Positions 8,532 through 15,576 of a stretch of DNA of 64,000 bases are shown piece by piece. Numbering within the stretch: position 1 is the first letter of the stretch; every line of letters starts with the position of its first letter. The notes under the pieces are model-generated. The model worked only from the letters and a program-made list of their open reading frames with translations, did not search any database and was not told where the DNA came from. Origin of the DNA: Vibrio cyclitrophicus. Lineage in GTDB: Bacteria > Pseudomonadota > Gammaproteobacteria > Enterobacterales > Vibrionaceae. The translations under genes were made by a program, and so were the position numbers. The stretch lies in NCBI GenBank assembly GCA_023206055.1, contig CP065367.1, forward strand, positions 248,001 to 312,000. The letters are read 5' to 3'.

Positions 8532-8691
8532 ATCTGTCCTTCGTACATCTTTGAAAAATTTCGCACATTATGCACTTGGTGTCATCTTTGTTCTGCGAGA
8601 TTGATCGCATTATGTGCAGATCTGCTTAATTGTGTAATCAGTTAGTTATAATTGTGTTGTAGGGCGCTACTGCGTACAAGAGGATCGAAAA

Positions 8692-8718
8692 TGAAAAGGA
8701 GGCACATTGGCCTCCTTT
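8692..8718 (-). terminator. Terminator of the cbb3 oxidase operon
   Basis: AAAGGAGGC (8695-8703) pairs with GCCTCCTTT (8710-8718). Read on the minus strand the stem is followed by TTTTCATTTTC. It lies about 40 bases after the ccoP-like stop. Confidence 0.8.
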
Positions 8719-8754
8719 GGTTTATTGCAATTCACTGTCTAAATGATATGTCCG

Positions 8755-10911
8755 CTATCGGATGTTGATGGTGTTATCTCTGCGGTCATACATGTCTGGC
8801 GTGGTATGTAAGCCACCTGCGTAACCTGCTGCTTCAAGCGTCTCTCTTACTTCACGAACATGCTCTGCGGTTACGGGCTCTTGCCTGTCACCAAGGTGCA
8901 ATCGTACGAAGGTGATCAACTCAGCCAATCTCTGATCCGATAAGACATCCTCAAAACTTGCCATCGGCATGAAGTTTCGGTCTTTGTCGAGATAAGTAGG
9001 TTGTAGACCGCGCACGGTTACCGCAATGGTGTTGAATGGATCGCTGTGCATGATAATGCCGTTATTCAACAGAGTAGGGGCGATAGGGTCGCGACCTTTA
9101 CCGTCGTCTCCATGACAGGCTCCACACGTTTGGCGATAAGTGGTGTAGATTTCAGCCGCGTAAGACTCTTCATCAAACCCTTTGGGCTGCAACGGTACAG
9201 CGCCACTGCTAATGGTGTTGTTGATGTCACCACTGAGTAGGTAATAAGACATTGACTCAATATCTTCACGCGTCATTAAACTCAGGCTGTTTTTCACTAC
9301 GTCTGCCATCCCTGCAAAAGCGGTACCTTTGTCTGAATGACCTGTGTGTAAGAAGTCGGTGAGTGTTGCCTCGTCCCAACCGTCGATATAAAGCTCATTG
9401 GCTGTGATATCAGGCGCATTCCAACCATCAATTAAGTTACCTTGGAAAATACGTTCTGGTATCAGAGCTTGGGCAATATTTCGTGGTGTGTGGCACTCAG
9501 AACAGTGACCAAGACCCGCAACCCAATATTTGCCTTGTTGCCATTTCTCAACGTTGTCGACCTTGTCTGTGAGTTCCTCAGGAACTTGATAATCGACCGG
9601 GTCGGTGTCCATGAACACAATATTCCAACCCAGTAGCCCTAGGCGAATATTCGATGGGAACATCATGCTGTTGTCATCATTGCGTCGTGGCACGGCGGTG
9701 ATTGACTGCATGTATTCCCACAAATCCACCATGTCTTGGTCGGTAAGGTGTTGATAAGAGGTGTAGGGCATTGCAGGGTACAGGTAACCATTCTTGCCTT
9801 TACCTGCAACTAGCGCGGCTCTGAAATCATCAAAGTCATAGGTCCCGATACCTTCGGTAGTATGAGGTGTAATATTGGTTGAATACACTGTGCCGAAAGG
9901 GGTAACAAAGGGTAGGCCGCCAGCAAAGGGTTCGCCACCTTCTGCACTATGACAAGCCACACAGTCACCGGCATAAGCGAGATATTCTCCGCGCTTAACA
10001 GATGATGCTTTCAAACTCGCGAGCCTTTGTTGCTCGACTTCACCAGCGTGTCGGATATAAGCTCCAAGCGCGAGTATTTCGTTCTCGGTGAGCTGCTCAT
10101 CAAACGCAGGCATTAGGTTGTTCAAACCGTAATTGATGGTGTGCTGAATCTCTTCAATACTGCCGCCGTGAAGCCAAATATCATCAGAAAGATCAGGTAC
10201 ACCAATCGCTGGGTTAGCGACAGCACCATCGGCATGACAAGACGAACAGTATTGGACGAATAAGGTCTTACCGAGTTCGACTTTAACCTCAGGCACATCG
10301 GTATGACGTTGGTTAAGAGACGCTAAGTAGTAGGAAACCTTCGCCACTTCATCAGGGCGCATGATTTCGCTCCAACCCGGCATCGCACCATTTCGCCCTT
10401 TGGCAATAGAATGGATCACAGCTTCATCACTGCCACCGTATAACCAGTCTTGGTCGATAAGGTTCGGGAAGTGTTTCTGGCCTTGTGCATCATCTCGGTG
10501 ACAAGCGGCACAGTGAGTTTGGAACAGAATCCTGCCGCTGTTCACGATCTCTGGGACTGCAGCTAATCCCTCTAACGTAGTTTCGTTGGTTTGTGCAAAT
10601 TGCTCATTGAGAGTGGTGGATGGTGAACTGAGCTTATCATCGCTTTGTTCCCAATCGACTAAGCCTTCCCATTCGCCAAGCCCGGGGTAGAGCACCAAAT
10701 AGCCTGCAGATAAAAGAAATGCGACCGCATAGCTTACAAATAACAGCTTAGGTGGAGGTGCATCTTTCTCTTCGATCCCATCAAAGGTGCCAATGGTGTG
10801 GTCGTGATCGGCCTTGTGATTGCTACGCCAGTATTTAACGACAACAGACACCATCAAAACAAAGAATATTAAGGTTAAGAGTACCGCCCATAGATTCCAG
10901 AATGTGCTCAT
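8755..10911 (-). CDS. ccoP: Pentahaem CcoP-type subunit fused to a trihaem dehydrogenase-type cytochrome c
   Basis: 718 residues, over twice the usual CcoP length (about 300-325). Residues 1-290 are CcoP-like: two membrane segments (about 8-28 and 55-76), the IGTFDGIEE linker and YLVLYPGLG motif, then haem sites CAACH (134-138) and CSSCH (222-226). Residues about 300-718 match the cytochrome subunit of membrane alcohol/gluconate-type dehydrogenases, with CVACH (317-321), CSECH (470-474) and CGACH (596-600). Perfect GGAGGT precedes the ATG, which overlaps the ccoO stop by 4 bases (ATGA). The fused part would sit in the periplasm and could pass electrons from a dehydrogenase straight to the oxidase. 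No dehydrogenase gene is adjacent. The CcoP and trihaem assignments are both strong; the route of electrons is inference. Confidence 0.9.
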   Translation of the reverse strand: MSTFWNLWAVLLTLIFFVLMVSVVVKYWRSNHKADHDHTIGTFDGIEEKDAPPPKLLFVSYAVAFLLSAGYLVLYPGLGEWEGLVDWEQSDDKLSSPSTTLNEQFAQTNETTLEGLAAVPEIVNSGRILFQTHCAACHRDDAQGQKHFPNLIDQDWLYGGSDEAVIHSIAKGRNGAMPGWSEIMRPDEVAKVSYYLASLNQRHTDVPEVKVELGKTLFVQYCSSCHADGAVANPAIGVPDLSDDIWLHGGSIEEIQHTINYGLNNLMPAFDEQLTENEILALGAYIRHAGEVEQQRLASLKASSVKRGEYLAYAGDCVACHSAEGGEPFAGGLPFVTPFGTVYSTNITPHTTEGIGTYDFDDFRAALVAGKGKNGYLYPAMPYTSYQHLTDQDMVDLWEYMQSITAVPRRNDDNSMMFPSNIRLGLLGWNIVFMDTDPVDYQVPEELTDKVDNVEKWQQGKYWVAGLGHCSECHTPRNIAQALIPERIFQGNLIDGWNAPDITANELYIDGWDEATLTDFLHTGHSDKGTAFAGMADVVKNSLSLMTREDIESMSYYLLSGDINNTISSGAVPLQPKGFDEESYAAEIYTTYRQTCGACHGDDGKGRDPIAPTLLNNGIIMHSDPFNTIAVTVRGLQPTYLDKDRNFMPMASFEDVLSDQRLAELITFVRLHLGDRQEPVTAEHVREVRETLEAAGYAGGLHTTPDMYDRRDNTINIR

Positions 10912-11522
10912 TGTGATACCTCCTGTGACGTATCTTTACCCAGGCTTTGTAAATAGCGAATCAGCGCTTCACCTTTGGTTTTGCCTCTTACTTGCAATCG
11001 GGCGTCACCAATTTCTTGATCGGTATAAGGCACACCTAAGGTACGTAATACTTCCATTTTGGCGCTAATATCATCGCCAGTCAGAGTCTGCTCAAATAGC
11101 CAAGGGTAAGAGGGCATGATAGATGTCGGTACGACTTTTCGAGGATCAATTAAGTGAAAAACATGCCACTGGTCAGAATACTTTCTACCTAAGTTAGTGA
11201 GGTCAGGGCCAGTACGTTTAGAGCCCCACAAGTTAGGAAACTCATAGATATCGTCTGCTTCTTGGTTCGGACGACCGTTACGTTTCACTTCTGGCTCTAG
11301 AGGGCGAACCATTTGTGTGTGGCAAACATGGCAACCTTCACTGATGTAGATGTCTCGCCCTGCTAGCTCAATCGGTGTGAGCGGCATCGCTAAGCTGCCT
11401 TCGGCAATATCATCCCCACGGACAATGCTTGGCACTACCCAGACCAATAAAGAGAAGGAGGCGACGACAACGGTGGTCAAAATTAAAATGACGATTGAAT
11501 GTGTAAAGTCTTTACTCATCAT
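10908..11522 (-). CDS. ccoO: cbb3-type cytochrome c oxidase subunit II
   Basis: 204 residues with one N-terminal membrane anchor (about 8-30) and a single haem site, CHVCH, followed by TQMVRPL, the classical CcoO sequence. SIMPSYPWL supplies the expected axial Met. It carries electrons between CcoP and CcoN on the periplasmic side. A ribosome site (GAGGGAG) lies inside the end of ccoN, whose stop abuts this start, and the stop overlaps ccoP. Length is near that of standard CcoO. Confidence 0.93.
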   Translation of the reverse strand: MMSKDFTHSIVILILTTVVVASFSLLVWVVPSIVRGDDIAEGSLAMPLTPIELAGRDIYISEGCHVCHTQMVRPLEPEVKRNGRPNQEADDIYEFPNLWGSKRTGPDLTNLGRKYSDQWHVFHLIDPRKVVPTSIMPSYPWLFEQTLTGDDISAKMEVLRTLGVPYTDQEIGDARLQVRGKTKGEALIRYLQSLGKDTSQEVSQ

Positions 11523-12947
11523 TTAAGCTCCCTCATTAACGGTGTGTTTAGCGTCGTGTACTACTGGCATACGAACCGTTTTGTACAAGTTGAATGCCAT
11601 TAAGAACAATCCAAGTACAAACAGCGCACCACCAAAGAAACGCATGAATAGCCAAGGTGCTTTAAAGTCCATAGCCTCTACAAAACTGTAAATCAGTTCG
11701 CCATTTTCATTTTGAGCGAGCCACATATAACCTTCACCGATCCCTGCTATCCAAAGTGCTATTGCATAAATGGCGACACCAGCATGAGCGAGCCAAAAGT
11801 GCCATTTAATCAGTCGTCGTGACCAAAGATCGGTTTGGCCCCATAAGCGTGGAATGAAATAGTAAAAAACCGCTATCCCTGACATCCCAACCCATCCGAG
11901 AGCCGCGGAATGTACGTGCCCGATGATCCATTCGGTGTTGTGTGCCACCATGTTGAACCAGCGAATAGCGAGTAGTGGACCTTCGAATGTCGCCAAGCAG
12001 TAGTAAAGAATTGCTGAAAAAAAGAATAAAAGAATGTAGTCAGACTTCAGCTTTTCTTTGTTTTGTAAGAGGGTCATTGCGCTATTGAACGCACCGGCCC
12101 AAGAAGGGAGCCAAAGGATCAATGACATTACGATGCCGATATTTTGAATCCAGATAGGAACGGAAGAATAAACCAAATGGTGCGTTCCGGCCCAAGTGTA
12201 GAAGCCGACTAAGCCCCAAAAGTGGATCACAGACAAGCGGTACGAATAGATAGGTCGATCTGCCGCTTTAGGTATGAAATAGTAGTTCATACCAATCACG
12301 CCAGCGGTCAGCAAGAAGCCTACAGCATTGTGTCCCCACCACCATTGAACAATCGCATCTTGAGCCCCTGCAAACACAGAGTAGGACTTCATCGCTAATA
12401 CAGGCATCGCGAGGTTGTTCACAATGAAAATCATTGCGACGACGATGATGAAAGCAGCAAAGAACCAGTTAGCCACGAAGATATGGCTCACCTTACGTTT
12501 AGCAAGGGTGCCAAAGAACAACACCGCATACAGCACCCAAACTAGCACAATCATTAAGTCGATTGGCCATTCAAGCTCTGCATACTCTTTTGAGCTTGTG
12601 TGGCCTGCGGGTAGAGAAATGACCGCAAGTAACAGGATGAATTGCCAGCCCCAAAATACCATCCATGAAAGGCTTTTATTGAACAAGTCACAATGACCGG
12701 TTCGCTGGGCAATGTACAACGACGTCCCCATCAAGATATTCACGACGAAGCCGTAAATTACTCCTGATGTATGTAGTGGGCGCAGTCGACCAAATTGGAA
12801 ATATTGAGAATCAAAGTTTAAGACTGGCCAATATAATTGCGCGGCGAGAATCACGCCGATGATCATTCCTACAATTGCCCACACTAAGGATGCGATGATG
12901 AAGTACTTCACGACCTTAATGCTGTATTGCGTTGTCACTTGTTCCAT
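11523..12947 (-). CDS. ccoN: cbb3-type cytochrome c oxidase subunit I
   Basis: 474 residues and about 12 membrane helices. Haem-copper ligands are visible: the low-spin haem His in RPLHTSGVIYG (about residue 59), the CuB His in WWWGHNAVGF, the His pair in WAGTHHLVY, and the two haem His in HNTEWIIGHVHSAALGW. The Tyr in the GFYTWAG helix is placed like the cross-linked Tyr of cbb3 enzymes. It is the oxygen-reducing, proton-pumping core. It is the second gene of the operon, behind a small cytochrome c and in front of ccoO. No CcoQ-like gene lies in the operon. Confidence 0.95.
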   Translation of the reverse strand: MEQVTTQYSIKVVKYFIIASLVWAIVGMIIGVILAAQLYWPVLNFDSQYFQFGRLRPLHTSGVIYGFVVNILMGTSLYIAQRTGHCDLFNKSLSWMVFWGWQFILLLAVISLPAGHTSSKEYAELEWPIDLMIVLVWVLYAVLFFGTLAKRKVSHIFVANWFFAAFIIVVAMIFIVNNLAMPVLAMKSYSVFAGAQDAIVQWWWGHNAVGFLLTAGVIGMNYYFIPKAADRPIYSYRLSVIHFWGLVGFYTWAGTHHLVYSSVPIWIQNIGIVMSLILWLPSWAGAFNSAMTLLQNKEKLKSDYILLFFFSAILYYCLATFEGPLLAIRWFNMVAHNTEWIIGHVHSAALGWVGMSGIAVFYYFIPRLWGQTDLWSRRLIKWHFWLAHAGVAIYAIALWIAGIGEGYMWLAQNENGELIYSFVEAMDFKAPWLFMRFFGGALFVLGLFLMAFNLYKTVRMPVVHDAKHTVNEGA

Positions 12948-12984
12948 AACAAGGCTCCTTGCCTAGGGGTTTTGAACCGCTGAC

Positions 12985-13359
12985 TTAATTTGAATCGTTA
13001 AGCGAGCTTGGGTCGTTACCAAGCATTGAATAGAAATAGGAAATGTCGCGGATATCTTGGTCTGAGAGCGTATCGGCTTGTTGTTGCATGAGAATCGCTA
13101 AGCCACTGGTTCTTTCTCGAGTCTGGTAATCTTTCAGTGAAGAGATGAGGTATCCCACTTTTTGACCGCGAAGGTTCGGGTAGGGATCTTGTGTTGAGAT
13201 GCCATCAGCGCCATGACAGGTCATGCACACTTTGGCTTTTTGTTTCCCTAACTCGAATTGTTCTTGATTAACTTCCGCTGAAACAGGAAATATGACCAGC
13301 GTCATTGCTAGAGTAGAAAGTGTCGCCATGGGGTTCAATCTTTTTATATTCAAACTCAT
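12985..13359 (-). CDS. Monohaem cytochrome c553-like protein, first gene of the oxidase operon
   Basis: 124 residues: a signal peptide (to about residue 28, VSA-E), then CMTCH with the following GADGIS, a PNLRGQK stretch and MQQQADTLSDQDIRDISYFY, the ordinary class I cytochrome c fold of about 90 residues. AAGGG lies upstream of the ATG. It is soluble periplasmic and probably feeds or exchanges electrons with the oxidase encoded directly after it. A partial match to an FNR site (TTGAT-ACGT-ATTCA) occurs at 13545-13558, about 190 bases upstream, which would suit oxygen control, but the right half is poor. Confidence 0.9.
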   Translation of the reverse strand: MSLNIKRLNPMATLSTLAMTLVIFPVSAEVNQEQFELGKQKAKVCMTCHGADGISTQDPYPNLRGQKVGYLISSLKDYQTRERTSGLAILMQQQADTLSDQDIRDISYFYSMLGNDPSSLNDSN

Positions 13360-13824
13360 TCTCGATTCCCTTGATTATGAATTGAGTAAGCCTTTCAAGA
13401 GCAATAAAAGGTATCTGCTAGAGTAGTAGAAACGACTGGTAGCAAATAAAAAGGCTCATAAAGTTTCTTACGTTCGGTTAAAGGTTATGCAGCAACAGGC
13501 ATTCTCGCTACTTACTTACTCATATTTATTGTTAATTTTGTTGTTTGATACGTATTCATAGGGATTATTGGATTACTTTTAACGTTCAAAATTCGTGTTT
13601 TTGTCGCTAGACGGCCGATAGATAATGCTCAGGCGGGCAGGAGTATTGAACAATTGTGGCGTTCGACGAACTAAATGAGAGAAAGGTAGAGAGTTTAATG
13701 ACACAGGTTGGATGCTGAGGGCTCGGTACAAAGCGATACCGTTTAATGCCAGTGCTCAGGATACGAGTTAAATGGTCATTTTAGACTAGACTCAAATTAG
13801 TGACCTTTTTAAATGGAGTTTAGA
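13360..13824. other. Divergent intergenic region between the oxidase operon and the SUOX-fold gene
   Basis: About 465 bases with no supported ORF. It should contain the promoters of both directions. The best regulatory candidate is the imperfect FNR-like TTGAT-N4-ATTCA at 13545-13558. Nothing else definite is seen. Confidence 0.4.
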
Positions 13825-14280
13825 ATGAGAACTGTATTCCTGTTTGTGCTCTGGTTTTGCTCGTTTTCGATTTTTGCAGCCTCAGAGTTAACCGTGTTCG
13901 ACCACTCCGGAAAAAAGCATGCATTAAGTAGAGAACAACTCCTAACACTTCCTCAGACAGAAATTACCACCATGTTGCCATGGGTTGAGGGTCTGACCGT
14001 TTATAGTGGTGTGACGTTACAAACAGTGCTTGAAGATATGGATTTACCCATATCACAGCAAGTCACTTTTGTGGCATTGAATGACTATAAAATTTCCGTT
14101 CCCAAAGAAGATTTCGATACCTATGAACCTATCATTGCGATCAAAAAGAATGGTGAGTTTATGTCTGTGAGAGAAAAAGGCCCTTATTGGTTGATATACC
14201 CACTATCTGCGAACCCAGAGACCAATACCCCTGATTTCCATGCCAAGATGATTTGGCAGATTCGTGACATTTACCTGTAG
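13825..14280 (+). CDS. Periplasmic protein of the molybdopterin-oxidoreductase (SUOX) fold
   Basis: 151 residues from the ATG at 13825, chosen over the in-frame ATG at 13813 because GGAG lies between them with ideal spacing. A signal peptide (MRTVFLFVLWFCSFSIFAAS) is followed by a short version of the Oxidored_molyb fold: the GVTLQTVLE strand-helix and the VALNDYKISVPKEDF segment typical of these small proteins. The Cys that ligates molybdenum in true sulfite oxidases is not apparent, so cofactor binding is doubtful. It is followed after 9 bases by a degenerate GGDEF membrane protein, suggesting a two-gene unit in which this protein may supply a periplasmic signal. Confidence 0.75.
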   Translation: MRTVFLFVLWFCSFSIFAASELTVFDHSGKKHALSREQLLTLPQTEITTMLPWVEGLTVYSGVTLQTVLEDMDLPISQQVTFVALNDYKISVPKEDFDTYEPIIAIKKNGEFMSVREKGPYWLIYPLSANPETNTPDFHAKMIWQIRDIYL

Positions 14281-14289
14281 AGGCTAATT

Positions 14290-15315
14290 ATGAAGAAGCT
14301 GTTGTCTATGGCTGTAATCAAAGTCGTTGTTTTGTCTTTAGCCGTGGTTGTTCTATCCGTCAATATCTACAGTGTTACTCGAATTAATGACATCAATAAG
14401 AGCTTTTCTAACCGTCAAAATGAGGCCACATGGTTCGTTTTTCAACTCGTCAAAGAGTATGCGAATTTTTTGATGGTCAGCCATGCAAAAACGATTGATT
14501 ATGATGAATTATGGTTGGCTTATGACATTACTTGGAGTCGCTTTGATATTCTGATCAACAGTACTGAATCGTCCAATTTTATCCGGTCAGCAAACTTTAA
14601 GCCTTACTTTACCGCAGAGTTTGAAAAGTTTAAGTCGCTAGAATCGTCAATTAAATTGGTCAGTACAGGGCAATTACCTAAAGAATCGCTGCAGAAGAAA
14701 GTCGATATTTGCTACACCACGTTGGTCGAGTTCATTAACGAAAAGTTTCGGTTACAAAGCCCAGTTATTGAAGAAAATACCTCAATGGTAGGAAAATTTG
14801 TTGTTGTTCACCAAATCAGCAGCGCCTTCCTTGTCTTGGTTTTGTTGATGATAGGCATCATTTTCTATCTCGATTTTTCCATTAAACGAAAACTTCATTA
14901 CACCGACTTCATTACAGGCTTTCGAAATCGGGTATCGTTAATGAAATTTGTTAAGAACAGCTACCCAACAAATAATAATTTCGACCTCTATTTTGTGCGA
15001 ATCAGAAACCTCAGTGAGATAAACCAAAAGTACGGACTTGAATATGGAGACTTGGTGGTGAGTTCTGCTGCTAGGTCTCTGACGTCGAAGGTCCCTGAAA
15101 GCACTATCTCGTTTCGTAGTAGTGGCAGCCAGTTTCTATTCTTCATTCCTGAACATTTGTACACAAGTGATGAGATACAGGAAAAATTCAATGACGTACT
15201 CAAGGATTATATCTCGGCGGGAAATCTAGAATTGATGATTGACGCTGTAGTTAGACACAAAAAGAACATCAGTTCTAAAGATATGATGGAGCTATTAACG
15301 ACGATGCAGAGCTAA
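14290..15315 (+). CDS. Membrane protein with degenerate GGDEF domain
   Basis: 341 residues. Membrane helices at about residues 8-28 and 173-197 flank a periplasmic region of about 145 residues; the cytoplasmic part has diguanylate-cyclase-like landmarks (TDFITGFRNRVSLMKF, the family D-x-L-T-G-L-x-N-R block), but the active-site loop reads SSGSQF instead of GG(D/E)EF. It cannot be expected to make c-di-GMP and may bind ligand or act as a regulatory partner. It is in one unit with the SUOX-fold periplasmic protein upstream and convergent with the GGDEF-EAL gene at 15577-17976, itself with an altered GGDEF loop. Confidence 0.8.
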   Translation: MKKLLSMAVIKVVVLSLAVVVLSVNIYSVTRINDINKSFSNRQNEATWFVFQLVKEYANFLMVSHAKTIDYDELWLAYDITWSRFDILINSTESSNFIRSANFKPYFTAEFEKFKSLESSIKLVSTGQLPKESLQKKVDICYTTLVEFINEKFRLQSPVIEENTSMVGKFVVVHQISSAFLVLVLLMIGIIFYLDFSIKRKLHYTDFITGFRNRVSLMKFVKNSYPTNNNFDLYFVRIRNLSEINQKYGLEYGDLVVSSAARSLTSKVPESTISFRSSGSQFLFFIPEHLYTSDEIQEKFNDVLKDYISAGNLELMIDAVVRHKKNISSKDMMELLTTMQS

Positions 15316-15440
15316 TCCCCGCATTAGCGACAAGTTAGATCGTTAGGCTTTAATTGTTTTACGTTCGCTATTCTCCCGATCCGTTATCATGATTTTGTTA
15401 CTGCACTATATGCCATGCCATTCAATATTTACCCAACGCA

Positions 15441-15480
15441 GAGTCCCAACGCTTATTAAGGCAGTGTTGGGGCTTTGAGC
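15441..15480. terminator. Probable terminator between convergent signalling genes
   Basis: CCCAAC near 15445-15450 pairs with GTTGGG near 15466-15471, with partial extension (AGTC with GGCT-side bases). T-rich sequence follows on the plus strand but no long tract. Moderate support only. Confidence 0.4.
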
Positions 15481-15576
15481 GTTTTAGCAGGGTTAAAGGT
15501 TGGGAGAGGCTATTGTCTATCATGGAAGGTTGCTGACTTATGATTATTAATTATCAGTTAGTGCAACGGTTCGGTC

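Noticed and set aside
13545..13558. FNR box for the cbb3 operon
   Set aside because: TTGAT-N4-ATTCA matches only 8 of 10 consensus bases and lies about 190 bases from the first gene; noted as a weak possibility, not listed as a site.
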